Assembly: GCA_964582085.1 (NCBI GenBank)
Contig: CAZOPV010000015.1
Coordinates: 1-64,000 of the forward strand
DNA from: JADGNF01 sp964582085
GTDB lineage: Archaea > Thermoproteota > Bathyarchaeia > Bathyarchaeales > Bathycorpusculaceae
Direction: 5' to 3'
DNA length: 64,000 nt
Shown here: piece after piece, positions 51,793 through 60,697 of the stretch
How positions within the stretch are numbered: the stretch's first letter is position 1
Layout: each line of letters begins with the position of its first letter
Made by a program: the position numbers and the translations under genes
The notes under the pieces: generated by a model
What the model saw: only the letters and a program-made list of their open reading frames with translations
Database searches by the model: none
Told to the model about the DNA's origin: nothing

Positions 51793-52233
51793 TTAGGTGG
51801 GTGGAGGAGGTGGGGGATAAGCTGCGGTTGGTTGACCTATTTCGTTAATGGGGCTTGTTGCCATAATCAGTAGTATGCCTGGAATTACGCCTGCAAAGAT
51901 TAATGCTAAGATTGACCACGTCATGTTATTGAGTTGTTTGACTGTAGCTATATCTCCGCGGTTAACTGCTGAATACATTGTGCGTACTCTCATGAAAACC
52001 AGCAATGACAGTACAAAGAATACCAGAAAGACTATTCCTGTTATCAATATGCTGATGGGAGCGCTGACGGTATAGTAGTAATAGACGTATGATTGGAATG
52101 TAAAATAGGTTATTATTTGAGATAGGGCAGCGAGTATCCAAGCTACGAGGGCAATTATGTTGAAGATAAAGGCGATTGTTATGTATGATTTTATGGTTGC
52201 GAGTTTACTCGGGTCATAATTGGGGGTTGTCAT
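51793..52233 (-). CDS. Small membrane protein with polyproline tail
   Basis: This 146-residue protein has four hydrophobic helices (about 18-37, 58-83, 98-105 and 108-128) and a short cytoplasmic-type tail ending in AAYPPPPPPT. Tyr-rich loops (YVYYYY) resemble the protein at 15282. No enzymatic motif. The upstream region to 52482 contains little else and probably holds its promoter. Confidence 0.68.
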   Translation of the reverse strand: MTTPNYDPSKLATIKSYITIAFIFNIIALVAWILAALSQIITYFTFQSYVYYYYTVSAPISILITGIVFLVFFVLSLLVFMRVRTMYSAVNRGDIATVKQLNNMTWSILALIFAGVIPGILLIMATSPINEIGQPTAAYPPPPPPT

Positions 52234-52512
52234 AATTTCTATTCAGTAAATATTCAATTTAAGACTTTCGCAATGGTTTCAAAGCTGTTCACTGCTTGCT
52301 AAATTTTCGATTTACTCGGAGTTTTAGGTTCTGGAACCCCAAAATTTTCCCAGTTTAAGAAAAAATTCTAAAACCAAATGTAAACTTTTTGAAAAACTAC
52401 TTGCACTAGGACTTCTCATATTTCCTTAATGAATTTCGGCATTATTACTTTTGTTCAATGGTGAAAGCTTATTAGCTTAGTTTTGAGAGATATTGTTTCA
52501 AAGGTGGTTTCA

Positions 52513-52896
52513 TTGTCTAAATCACAGAAAGATAAGAGCCTGACCAAAGACAAACTCATAGGCATGAAAGTTATTAATGCTGACGGAAAGCTCGTAGGGA
52601 CAGTCAAGGATGTTGGCTTTACAGTCGGTAAAGTAGGAATCTTTTTAAACGTCGAAGACGAAGAGGGCGAAATTCAAGACATACCATGGGAAAACATTCA
52701 AGGCGCAGCTGATTTTGTGGTTTTAAAACCTGCAGCAACTCGAGCAGCGGAATCCGTACCTGTGATGCAAGCTGCTCAACAAGTACAACAAACCTCACAT
52801 GCCCAACAACCTGTGTGTCCAACATGCAGAAACCCGCTAAGCTATATCCAGCAGTATCAAAGATGGTATTGCTACAGCTGCAAGAAGTATGTCTGA
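52513..52896 (+). CDS. PRC-barrel domain protein with zinc ribbon
   Basis: This 127-residue protein has a PRC-barrel (LIGMKVINADGKLVGTVKDVGF then IPWENIQGAADFVVLK), a Gln/Ala-rich linker and a C-terminal zinc ribbon (CPTCRNPLSY, then CYSCKK). PRC-barrels in archaea accompany RNA-processing or division proteins. TTG at 52513 is supported by GGTGG 5 bases upstream. An in-frame TTG at 52483 has no such site. Confidence 0.82.
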   Translation: MSKSQKDKSLTKDKLIGMKVINADGKLVGTVKDVGFTVGKVGIFLNVEDEEGEIQDIPWENIQGAADFVVLKPAATRAAESVPVMQAAQQVQQTSHAQQPVCPTCRNPLSYIQQYQRWYCYSCKKYV

Positions 52897-52992
52897 TTTC
52901 TGATAGATCTCTTCCTTTTTTTTATTTTCAATACGTTATACGGAGTTTACTGAGAACATTATTTATTTATGGGCAATGCTTAAGTGCGTAAG

Positions 52993-53001
52993 TCTTTAAA
53001 G
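52993..53001 (+). promoter_or_regulatory. TATA box of the PCNA gene
   Basis: TCTTTAAAG lies about 40 bases before the PCNA ATG. It predicts a start near 53022 and a leader of about 16 bases holding GAGGAAGCCGAG. Confidence 0.5.
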
Positions 53002-53037
53002 CATTAGCTGTAATATGCATTAATAGAGGAAGCCGAG

Positions 53038-53793
53038 ATGTTTAAGCTCAAAGTTACAGATGCCAAACTCCTAAGAGATATGGCAACCGCAATTTCTATT
53101 CTAGTTGATGAAGCTACTTTCAAAATTGACCTTGATGGGTTAAAACTGAGGGCGATGGATCCTTCACGTGTTGCCATGATTGATTTTGAGTGGCCAAAAA
53201 CTGTTTTTGAAGAATATATCTGCAACGAACCCACTAAGATTTGTATTAACATAAGCGAGTTGCTTAAACTTCTAAAACGTGCCGGAAAAGATGAGGCTGT
53301 AGAGTTGTCTCTTGACGAGAAAACAGGACGCTTACAAGTTAAAATTACTGGGAAGTATGTTCGTAACTTCACAATGCCCACTTTAGAGGTTTCAGAAGAA
53401 GAGGTACCAACGCCAAAGATTACTTTTAACGTTAAAGCCAAAACCACAACTCAGGGCTTGAGCCAAGCAATAGAGGATGCCCAATTAGTGAGTGATCATG
53501 TTAGAATGGAAGCTGACTCTGATAAACTGGTTCTTAACGCTTCAGGTGACCTTATGGGTGCAACAATCATGCTGCAAAAAGGAAATGATGCTTTGCTGGA
53601 ATTAGAAGCCAAAGAAGTTTCAAAGGCAACTTTCAGCTTGAGTTATTTAACTGAGATAATAAAAGCTGCATCCGCAACATCCGATATAGCGACACTCGAA
53701 TTTTCCACAGACATGCCTATACGCATTGATTTCCAGCAAGCAAAAGAGGGCAAACTGACCTTCTTCTTAGCGCCCCGCATCGAAACAGATTGA
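53038..53793 (+). CDS. pcn: DNA polymerase sliding clamp (PCNA)
   Basis: This 251-residue clamp carries both subunit domains: FKLKVTDAKLLRDMATAIS with LDGLKLRAMDPSRVAMIDF, then the linker and LSYLTEIIKAASATSD with the C-terminal FFLAPRIETD. It encircles DNA and tethers polymerase. The start has GAGGAAGCCGAG immediately before ATG. The next gene, PriL, starts 15 bases after its stop, so the replication genes are co-transcribed. Confidence 0.95.
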   Translation: MFKLKVTDAKLLRDMATAISILVDEATFKIDLDGLKLRAMDPSRVAMIDFEWPKTVFEEYICNEPTKICINISELLKLLKRAGKDEAVELSLDEKTGRLQVKITGKYVRNFTMPTLEVSEEEVPTPKITFNVKAKTTTQGLSQAIEDAQLVSDHVRMEADSDKLVLNASGDLMGATIMLQKGNDALLELEAKEVSKATFSLSYLTEIIKAASATSDIATLEFSTDMPIRIDFQQAKEGKLTFFLAPRIETD

Positions 53794-53808
53794 TGAGAAC
53801 TGTGTGGT

Positions 53809-54867
53809 ATGCAACTTGAAACGGTGAAGTTCACCCCCAACGATTTGGCGAAATACCCGTTTCTAAAAGAAACCACAGAATATATACAAAAAATAGGCTT
53901 AGACATCGAAGAGTTAAACAACCCGGAGCTGAACAGCGTCATAGAGAGGGCTGAAGAAAGAGTTAAAAACGCTGTTCTTTATGTCTCTGTAGGTCAAAGA
54001 TGCAGCAGTGACGTGGAAATTCCCTCTTTTCCAGTTGCTATAATAATAGCTCTCGCCACCAAAAATAGTTTCATCAAAAAACGTTATGCCCTAGCAGAAG
54101 CAAAACAAGCTTTCAGTTATTTTCAAATGGAACCCAATGAACGTTTGCTGGCTATAGCACGGGATTTTGGGTGGAACATCGAACTAAATACGGCTTCTCA
54201 ACCTCCTTTAGAATTTGTTTTAAATTTTGCTGATTACCTGCGTAATATTACCAACCTTCGGGATGAAAAATGGAAATTGTTAAACCGACTTTTGGTTAAT
54301 GGCAGCGTTTACCTCAACCACCATGATATTTCAAGATTATTGCAGGAAGAAGTGCAGCGTCGTATCGAAAAACGCCTAGACACTAAAGAGTTGCCACCTT
54401 TCCCTCAGAGAATCATGGAAATAGCGGAGCAACTAAACCTTTTAGCTAAAGAGAAAATTGGCGAAGTTGAAACTGAGGGTTTTCCCAAGACTGTCTCGCA
54501 GTCTGCCTTTCCCCCTTGCATTATGGCTCTCTATGAAGCTGCAACCAAAGGTAGGCATCTTTCACATGTGGGTCGATTTGCGTTGACTTCTTTTTTATTA
54601 ACTGTAGGGTTGTCTCCAGAAAAAGTAACCGAAGTTTTCAAAACTTTTTCTGACTACAATGCCCGGTTAACTCGTTATCAAGTGGAACACATAGCTGGTG
54701 AAAAAGGTTCTGGGACACATTACACGCCCCCCAGTTGCTTCACTCTTCAGACGCATGGTGTTTGCGTGAACAGGGACGAACTATGCAGAAGAATCAGGCA
54801 TCCTTTGGCGTATTATAAGCGAAAACAGAAGACACTACCTGCTCAACTAACTGCTGAGCGTGAATAA
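53809..54867 (+). CDS. priL: DNA primase large subunit PriL
   Basis: This 352-residue regulatory subunit of archaeal primase has its iron-sulfur cluster cysteines in the C-terminal domain (CIMALYEAA, PPSCFTLQTHGVC and ELCRRIRHPL) and an N-terminal helical domain. Conserved LSHVGRFALTSFLL is present. PriS lies two genes downstream, interrupted by a membrane protein gene. Confidence 0.93.
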   Translation: MQLETVKFTPNDLAKYPFLKETTEYIQKIGLDIEELNNPELNSVIERAEERVKNAVLYVSVGQRCSSDVEIPSFPVAIIIALATKNSFIKKRYALAEAKQAFSYFQMEPNERLLAIARDFGWNIELNTASQPPLEFVLNFADYLRNITNLRDEKWKLLNRLLVNGSVYLNHHDISRLLQEEVQRRIEKRLDTKELPPFPQRIMEIAEQLNLLAKEKIGEVETEGFPKTVSQSAFPPCIMALYEAATKGRHLSHVGRFALTSFLLTVGLSPEKVTEVFKTFSDYNARLTRYQVEHIAGEKGSGTHYTPPSCFTLQTHGVCVNRDELCRRIRHPLAYYKRKQKTLPAQLTAERE

Positions 54868-54922
54868 CAATTTTTGTAAAATCTTTATTAATCCTTAAAA
54901 AGCTGACCTTCGAGAGAAACAG

Positions 54923-56677
54923 GTGAAGGCAAAAACTTTGCAATTTAAGAATACGCCATGGGCAAGATTCAGAGGTTTTTCAGGGCGCAAGTTGCTCTTG
55001 GCGGTGGTCATAGTGTTATTTATGTCAAGCATCTTTATTGCGGTTGTTAGTTTTTTTACGGTTGAAACCTCTGAATCGCAGAGTAACCTTATCATTAGCG
55101 AGTTGTTCAAGTTGACTCCCAATGAAACCTACCGCCAAGGTTTAGGTTCCTTTCATGGCGGAGAAAACATATCAATCACCGTAAAGAGTCAAGGTTCAGG
55201 AAACTTTAATTTCACGTTGTTAACCTACGGTGGATCACGTTACAAAAACGATTCAATTACTGGGTTCACCTACACTTTTACGGCTGGATCCGACTATTAC
55301 GAGGTTTCTTTCTCGGCAAACCCAACAACTTTAAGAGACGTTCAACTGGAGATTTCTGTTCAGAAGACCTTGGTGCATTCTCCGTTTTCTTGGCTTGCGC
55401 CTATTGCTAAAACTTTGTTTTTCGCAAGTGGAGTGCTCTTACTATCTATTTTGGCATTAGAATCTAAAAACGTCAAGGTTGAACAATCTATTCAGCGCTT
55501 GTATACTTTGAGCCAAAGAGACTACCGAAAACTTCAACTTTTTCTGCTGTTTTCATTGCTGTTCTGGCTGTCACTTTTAGTTATTAACAACTATCCATTG
55601 GCGACTTTTGAAAACTGGTACACCGACCACGTACGAAACTCTTATTCCGCAAATTTGTTCACCAAGTTTGGCTTCTCCCTTTTTGACACACCACTTGGAG
55701 AACTATCGAGTTGTGATAACTCTTTTTTCAAGTTTGTGACTTGGGCTGAGATGCCTCATCTCTACCCGCTGGGTAGTGTCTTCCTGTTTTTATCATTTGG
55801 ATGGTTGCTTGAGAGTGGCGTGTTGCAAACGATAGTTTTCAAGTTAGAGATTAGTCTTTTCTTGGTTATTTCGCATATTTGTATGTATCTTTTTTTGAAG
55901 AGCTATTGGACCCACGAAGTAAGCTTCAGTTTTATCAAAAATCCTTGGAAACAAAATTTCAGTTTAACCCTCAAGGTTGTGTGCGTCTATTTATTGTATA
56001 TTGCGCTTGTTGTTTACTCTGCAAACGGCATGTTCGACACAGTTGCATTTCTTTTTACGTTAATCGCTGTAAGAAAGTTTTTTGAAAAACGTTTCGACCT
56101 GTTCTTATTGTTTGGTGCTGTTTCACTATTTTTCAAGTATCAGGCAGGGATTTTCTTGTTTCCGATAGTGTTGACTAGTCTAGTTCAACTTTTGCAGCAA
56201 GTTAAACCTCAGATTTTGCTCAGAAATAAGGCGGTATTGTTTGCTGTTATTCTGGCGAGTTTTAGTGCTTTCACTGCTTACCTGAGTTTACCTTTTTTGG
56301 TATCTGTAAAACCTGAATTTATAATGAACGGCGTGAACGCTTTCAATTTGCATACTCAGATACCTTGGGCTCTGCAGGCTTCTGCGGTTTTGTTGACTAT
56401 GTTGGTGACCTTGGTTTGCGCGGTTTATCTACTGAACCGTAGCAGATTGGTTTCGTCGTTCATGTTTTTCTCGCTCTTCCCATGTTTAGCTATGCCTTAC
56501 TTTCAGGTTTGGTATTTACCGTACTTTTTTGTCTATTTGCTTTTCCCAAAAGAAGAACGTGCACTGGAAATTACCGTGATCTGGGTGGTATTTATTGTGA
56601 TTGTGTTGTCATTTGGGGGTTTTGTTTACAACCCTTTAACATTGCTTGAGAACATACGGCGAGTGATTGGCATCTGA
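54923..56677 (+). CDS. Polytopic membrane protein, possible GT-C glycosyltransferase
   Basis: This 584-residue protein has an N-terminal helix, an extracytoplasmic beta-rich segment (about 50-155), and some ten further membrane helices. A TFENWYTDHVRNSY loop after the second core helix has acidic residues of the type found in GT-C mannosyltransferases, but the family match is loose. It separates priL from priS in the replication cluster, so function in replication is unlikely. The start is GTG. Confidence 0.65.
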   Translation: MKAKTLQFKNTPWARFRGFSGRKLLLAVVIVLFMSSIFIAVVSFFTVETSESQSNLIISELFKLTPNETYRQGLGSFHGGENISITVKSQGSGNFNFTLLTYGGSRYKNDSITGFTYTFTAGSDYYEVSFSANPTTLRDVQLEISVQKTLVHSPFSWLAPIAKTLFFASGVLLLSILALESKNVKVEQSIQRLYTLSQRDYRKLQLFLLFSLLFWLSLLVINNYPLATFENWYTDHVRNSYSANLFTKFGFSLFDTPLGELSSCDNSFFKFVTWAEMPHLYPLGSVFLFLSFGWLLESGVLQTIVFKLEISLFLVISHICMYLFLKSYWTHEVSFSFIKNPWKQNFSLTLKVVCVYLLYIALVVYSANGMFDTVAFLFTLIAVRKFFEKRFDLFLLFGAVSLFFKYQAGIFLFPIVLTSLVQLLQQVKPQILLRNKAVLFAVILASFSAFTAYLSLPFLVSVKPEFIMNGVNAFNLHTQIPWALQASAVLLTMLVTLVCAVYLLNRSRLVSSFMFFSLFPCLAMPYFQVWYLPYFFVYLLFPKEERALEITVIWVVFIVIVLSFGGFVYNPLTLLENIRRVIGI

Positions 56678-56775
56678 TTTTTATGTGTTATATGTTTCAA
56701 AATGCTTAATTGTTAAATCGACGGAGTGTATCTCATTCATACAAATAAGCTCTCACAGAGAAAGAGGGGTTAGTT

Positions 56776-58008
56776 GTGTCTACTAGGGACTTTGTATATG
56801 AGAAATTTCGTGAATTTTACAGTAACCCCTCCTTTAAACTTCCCACACCTGTAGGTTTTGCTCAACGTGAATTTGCTTTTCTCCTGTTCAGGGAAAGAAT
56901 CATGGCGAGGCACAAAGGTTTTGCTAATACCCACGCACTGAGTAATTTTCTACGGGAGCACGTACCTTCAGACGTCTACTATTCATGTGCATATTACGAG
57001 ACTCCTGAGGCTGAGATGGATAAGAAGGGGTGGGCAGGTGCAGATTTAGTTTTCGACATAGATGCGGATCACATACCTACAAGATGTAAAAAAATTCATG
57101 ATGCATGGACTTGCAGCAATAAATCCTGCGGTTTTAGTGGCAAAGGCATCACCCCAGAAACCTGTCCTATATGTGGAGGAGTAAAATTTGATGTTAAAAG
57201 TTGGCCTTGTGATGTCTGCATCGACACGGCGCGGACGGAGGTACGAAAACTTGTGGATATATTGGAGAAAGATTTTGGATTTGAGGCATCTGAAATCCGC
57301 ACTTTTTTTTCAGGTCACCGCGGTTTTCACGTTCAGATTGAAAATAACTCGATTCGAGATTTAGGAGCTATGGGGCGCCGAGAAATCATAGATTACGTCT
57401 CAGGTACAGGTCTGGCTCTTTTTCAGAAAAAAAACTCGCAGCCCAAGCAGAAGACCAGTGTAAAGTTTTTTAGTTTAAATAATTATGGATGGAACCGCCG
57501 TCTCAAAAACGGTATGCGCAGATTTATTTTGAACGCGACTAAAGATGATTTAAAGGAAATTGGGCTAAAGGGCAGAATTGACGTTATACTCCAGAATCGG
57601 GATCGAATTTTGAGACAATGCATCGAAGAGAACCGCTGGGATGCGATAAAGGGCGTTGGTTTTGAAACATGGATGAAAATTGCTGAGTATGTACGTGAAA
57701 TGGAAGCGGCGAAAATTGACACGGTGGTCACTAGCGATATACATCGCTTAATCCGAGCGGAAAATACCTTACATGGTAAAACCGGCCTATTGAAGGTAGA
57801 GTTTCCTGTTTCGCAGTTAGATGAGTTTGATCCCTTTTTAGAGGCAGTAGCTTTTAAAGAGGGTAAAGTAAGAGTTTTGGTCTCGGATGCGCCTGAATTC
57901 AGGTTAGCCGGTCAAACGTTTGGGCCCTTCCAAAACAAAGTCATGGAATTGCCGACTGCAGCAGCTATAATGCTAATCTGTAAAGACCGAGCGGAAGTGG
58001 TGACTTAG
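56776..58008 (+). CDS. priS: DNA primase small (catalytic) subunit PriS
   Basis: This 410-residue AEP-type primase has the catalytic acidic pair DIDAD near 94-98 in DLVFDIDADHIP, the HRGFHVQI motif with the catalytic His and a zinc knuckle (CSNKSCGF, then CPICGG). The C-terminal part is conserved. The start is GTG with GAGGGG upstream. The gins gene begins 2 bases after its stop, so primase and GINS are coupled. Confidence 0.95.
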   Translation: MSTRDFVYEKFREFYSNPSFKLPTPVGFAQREFAFLLFRERIMARHKGFANTHALSNFLREHVPSDVYYSCAYYETPEAEMDKKGWAGADLVFDIDADHIPTRCKKIHDAWTCSNKSCGFSGKGITPETCPICGGVKFDVKSWPCDVCIDTARTEVRKLVDILEKDFGFEASEIRTFFSGHRGFHVQIENNSIRDLGAMGRREIIDYVSGTGLALFQKKNSQPKQKTSVKFFSLNNYGWNRRLKNGMRRFILNATKDDLKEIGLKGRIDVILQNRDRILRQCIEENRWDAIKGVGFETWMKIAEYVREMEAAKIDTVVTSDIHRLIRAENTLHGKTGLLKVEFPVSQLDEFDPFLEAVAFKEGKVRVLVSDAPEFRLAGQTFGPFQNKVMELPTAAAIMLICKDRAEVVT

Positions 58009-58010
58009 AG

Positions 58011-58556
58011 ATGTATGATGAATTGTATACGGCATGGCGAGTAGAAATTGAGTACGAGCAACTGGGAAGTTTATCTTCGGATTTTTACGAAAGGGCAGCT
58101 AAATACCTAAAAAAACTCAGAGAAGACCAGATGTTGGAAAAGAAAACTGTTGAAACAAAACTAATGGAGCATGAACTGTCGAATGTTCAACATATGATTG
58201 AAAACTTGTTGCAGATGCGTTATCAGAAAATCTTGAAGAGACTGATTGCCGGGCATAGAGTTCCTTTGGAGTCTTTGACGGCAGAAGAAACCAGTCTTTA
58301 CAACGGCATATTGCCCTCTACTTTAGCCTACAATAATTTTATGCAGATTCTTCTTGGTGGTCACGCCTCCAAAGTTGAAGTGAAGCCGGCGGTGTACCAG
58401 CGGGTGACATTACGTTTTTTGAAGCAAGTGCCACAAATTATAGGCGCTGACATGAAAAGTTATGGTCCATTTCTGGCTGAAGATGTAGCTTCAGTTCCAA
58501 TTGAAAATGCAAGAATTTTGGTGAAGCAAGGTTTGGCTAAACAGGTGGAGTTGTAG
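58011..58556 (+). CDS. gins15: GINS complex subunit, Gins15/51 type
   Basis: This 181-residue protein has the helical A domain first (about 1-110) and the small beta B domain last (VTLRFLKQVPQIIGADMKSYGPFLAEDVASV). This A-then-B order marks the Sld5/Psf1-like subunit. It partners the Gins23 encoded near mcm. The neighbour is priS, as in Sulfolobus. The end overlaps the convergent archaeosortase gene by 20 bases. Confidence 0.82.
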   Translation: MYDELYTAWRVEIEYEQLGSLSSDFYERAAKYLKKLREDQMLEKKTVETKLMEHELSNVQHMIENLLQMRYQKILKRLIAGHRVPLESLTAEETSLYNGILPSTLAYNNFMQILLGGHASKVEVKPAVYQRVTLRFLKQVPQIIGADMKSYGPFLAEDVASVPIENARILVKQGLAKQVEL

Positions 58557-59592
58557 CAGTAGCGTTTTGTGATCTGGGCTTTTTACGTCTACAGTATTTT
58601 TGAATCAAAATTATGATAAGCGGATACGTAACTATCCATGTGATGGCATACAGCGGTCCATAATAAAAATGAAACAAGTTAACTTCTAATGAGTTCACAC
58701 CATACTTCATGCCTAATAGGAAAATGTTCACTATCCGAAAAGCATTAATCAAATAGGTGACAGCTGCGCCAAACATGAAAAATCCTATTTTCGCCTTCAA
58801 TGAAAAGTTCATACGTTTAAGGAATAACAATGCAACGACGGTAAAGATGAGAAAACTTTCGATGCCTGCACACGGCCAGGCTATAGCAAAGGTGGTGGAT
58901 GGCGTTCCTGCCATGTTTGGATTGATAGCTGTTAGGAACGGCATGTTACCCCCGAGACTGTTTTGTCCATAGGTGATGCTGGTGGGGTAGCCCATCAAGT
59001 TGAGGATGGATGCTGAGAGAAACGTTGTTGTGGGAACCAGAATCTGAAACGGCGTGAACTGCCCATAGGGAAAAACGTTGTCTACCGTGTAAAGTAGCCC
59101 GACGAGTGTGAGGAAAAAAATGGGGAGGGCATAGAATTTTAAGCCTTTAATACCAAACGACAGGTAAACTATGAGGCAAAATAAACAAGCAAAGATTAGG
59201 TACTCACTTGATAGAGGCATAGAGCCTGCCCATTGAATGTGACTTTGTGTTGCCCACTTTGTAATGGCGTCATTCAAACCACCGTAGAAGGAGACAGCAA
59301 CATAAACTGTAGGTAAGATCAATGCCATAAAGAACCCGAGCATTCTCGCTGAAGTTAACTTTAAACCTTTAGTGGGGGAAAGGTTTTCATGACTTAGAAT
59401 CAACTCCAAAATAACAAGCCATACGAAAAATAATTGGAATGTTCTTCCTTTCCACATGAGTTCAAAGGAAGTTGCATCCAACATGTACAACAACAGTAAA
59501 GCTCCTGTAAAGGCAGCCAATGGCGACAATTTTAGCAGTATGTCTGAGTGATTTTTGATGCGTAATACACTGTTTCGCATAAGGTATAGCAC
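58537..59592 (-). CDS. Archaeosortase/exosortase family protein
   Basis: This 351-residue polytopic membrane cysteine protease-like protein has the three exosortase active-site elements: Cys in WPCAGIESF, Arg in NAFRIVN and His in NLFHFYYGPLY, with several helices before them. Archaeosortases process C-terminal sorting tails of surface proteins. The cognate tail is not visible in this window. GTG at 59592 or ATG at 59580 may be the start, both close to the site predicted by a TATA box near 59615-59625. Confidence 0.85.
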   Translation of the reverse strand: MLYLMRNSVLRIKNHSDILLKLSPLAAFTGALLLLYMLDATSFELMWKGRTFQLFFVWLVILELILSHENLSPTKGLKLTSARMLGFFMALILPTVYVAVSFYGGLNDAITKWATQSHIQWAGSMPLSSEYLIFACLFCLIVYLSFGIKGLKFYALPIFFLTLVGLLYTVDNVFPYGQFTPFQILVPTTTFLSASILNLMGYPTSITYGQNSLGGNMPFLTAINPNMAGTPSTTFAIAWPCAGIESFLIFTVVALLFLKRMNFSLKAKIGFFMFGAAVTYLINAFRIVNIFLLGMKYGVNSLEVNLFHFYYGPLYAITWIVTYPLIIILIQKYCRRKKPRSQNATATTPPV

Positions 59593-59783
59593 TTTGTGTT
59601 AGGTTGGTGTAAAACTTATTTATAAAAAGACTATAGGCTTTCTTCTAACTTTTCCTGCGCCCAATCTTTTTCCTCACACTGTGTCTATGTATTAGCAAAG
59701 ATAATATTCAAGGAAACCAATTGGTTTACACCCTACGTGTTGCTCTTAACGCGATATGTGTAAGTTACGGAGGCTTTGTTGAT

Positions 59784-60434
59784 ATGAGTTTAATACCGGA
59801 TGAGAAAAAAGTCTCTCTCCAAAGTGAATTTAAAGAAAAAATGGTAGATGCTGTGAAGATTGTCCTGTTTACACAGGAGATTGAATGCCGCTTTTGCTCG
59901 GATACAAGGCAACTGATACAGGAGCTGACAAAGCTGACAGACAAGATTGCAATTGAAGTTTATGATTTTTTGATAAATGCTGACAAGGCAAAGCAGTATG
60001 GTGTAGACAAGATTCCTGCTTTAGCAATAATTGGCAAAAAAGATTATGGCGTGAGGATCTATGGTATGCCCTACGGCTATGAGTTGCAGACACTTATCGA
60101 CGCGGTTATTAATGTCTCAAGGGGCAAAACTGATCTTTCTGACAAAACTAAAGACATAATTGCGGATATAAACTCGCCTGTACACATCCAAGTTTTCGTT
60201 ACTTTAACCTGTCCACACTGTTCGGTAGCCGCTTCCATAGCGCATAAACTTGCGGTTGAAAGCGATATGATTCGTGCTGACGTTATCGACGCTGCAGAGT
60301 TCCCACATCTAGCTCAAAGGTATTCTGTTATGGGCGTCCCCAAAGTGGTCATTAACGGAAAAGTTGAGTTTGTAGGTTCATTCAACGAAGATCTTTTTGC
60401 AGAACACGCTTTGCTGGGCGCATATCAAACCTAA
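59784..60434 (+). CDS. Protein disulfide oxidoreductase with two thioredoxin-fold units
   Basis: This 216-residue protein has a CRFC redox site near residue 38 and a CPHC site in FVTLTCPHCSVAA, in two tandem thioredoxin/glutaredoxin-like units as in archaeal PDO and glutaredoxin-like proteins. It maintains disulfides or protects against oxidation. ATG 59784 is supported by GGAGG about 10 bases upstream. A longer frame to 59721 lacks one. It lies next to the copper-handling genes, but in the opposite orientation. Confidence 0.9.
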   Translation: MSLIPDEKKVSLQSEFKEKMVDAVKIVLFTQEIECRFCSDTRQLIQELTKLTDKIAIEVYDFLINADKAKQYGVDKIPALAIIGKKDYGVRIYGMPYGYELQTLIDAVINVSRGKTDLSDKTKDIIADINSPVHIQVFVTLTCPHCSVAASIAHKLAVESDMIRADVIDAAEFPHLAQRYSVMGVPKVVINGKVEFVGSFNEDLFAEHALLGAYQT

Positions 60435-60483
60435 CAAGGACCAAAATAAAATGGTAGAGGTTTAAATAGCCCTCTGCACCTCT

Positions 60484-60666
60484 TCAGTGCCCTCCGCAAC
60501 AACAGCAACCGCCAGAGCCTGAACTTTTAACAAACTTTGATGGGTTCTTGTCGAACGTTGATTTACAGGAGGTAGCGCAGAAGTAATAGGTTTTGCCTTG
60601 ATAGTCGCTTTTGTACTTGGCGGTTTTCTCGTCAACCGTCATACCACAAACTGGGTCTTTAGGCAT
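60484..60666 (-). CDS. YHS-domain metal-binding protein
   Basis: This 60-residue protein is a YHS domain (DPVCGMTVDEKTAKYKSDYQG, then YYFCATSCKSTFDKNPSKF) with a CCCCGGH tail rich in cysteine. YHS domains bind copper or other metals. The start at ATG 60666 has AGAGGTG upstream. It follows the copper ATPase in the same direction (31 bases downstream), and the ATPase itself carries a matching domain, so a chaperone or sensor role is likely. Confidence 0.87.
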   Translation of the reverse strand: MPKDPVCGMTVDEKTAKYKSDYQGKTYYFCATSCKSTFDKNPSKFVKSSGSGGCCCCGGH

Positions 60667-60697
60667 ATTTTTCACCTCTCTTGTATCACATGCTTTC

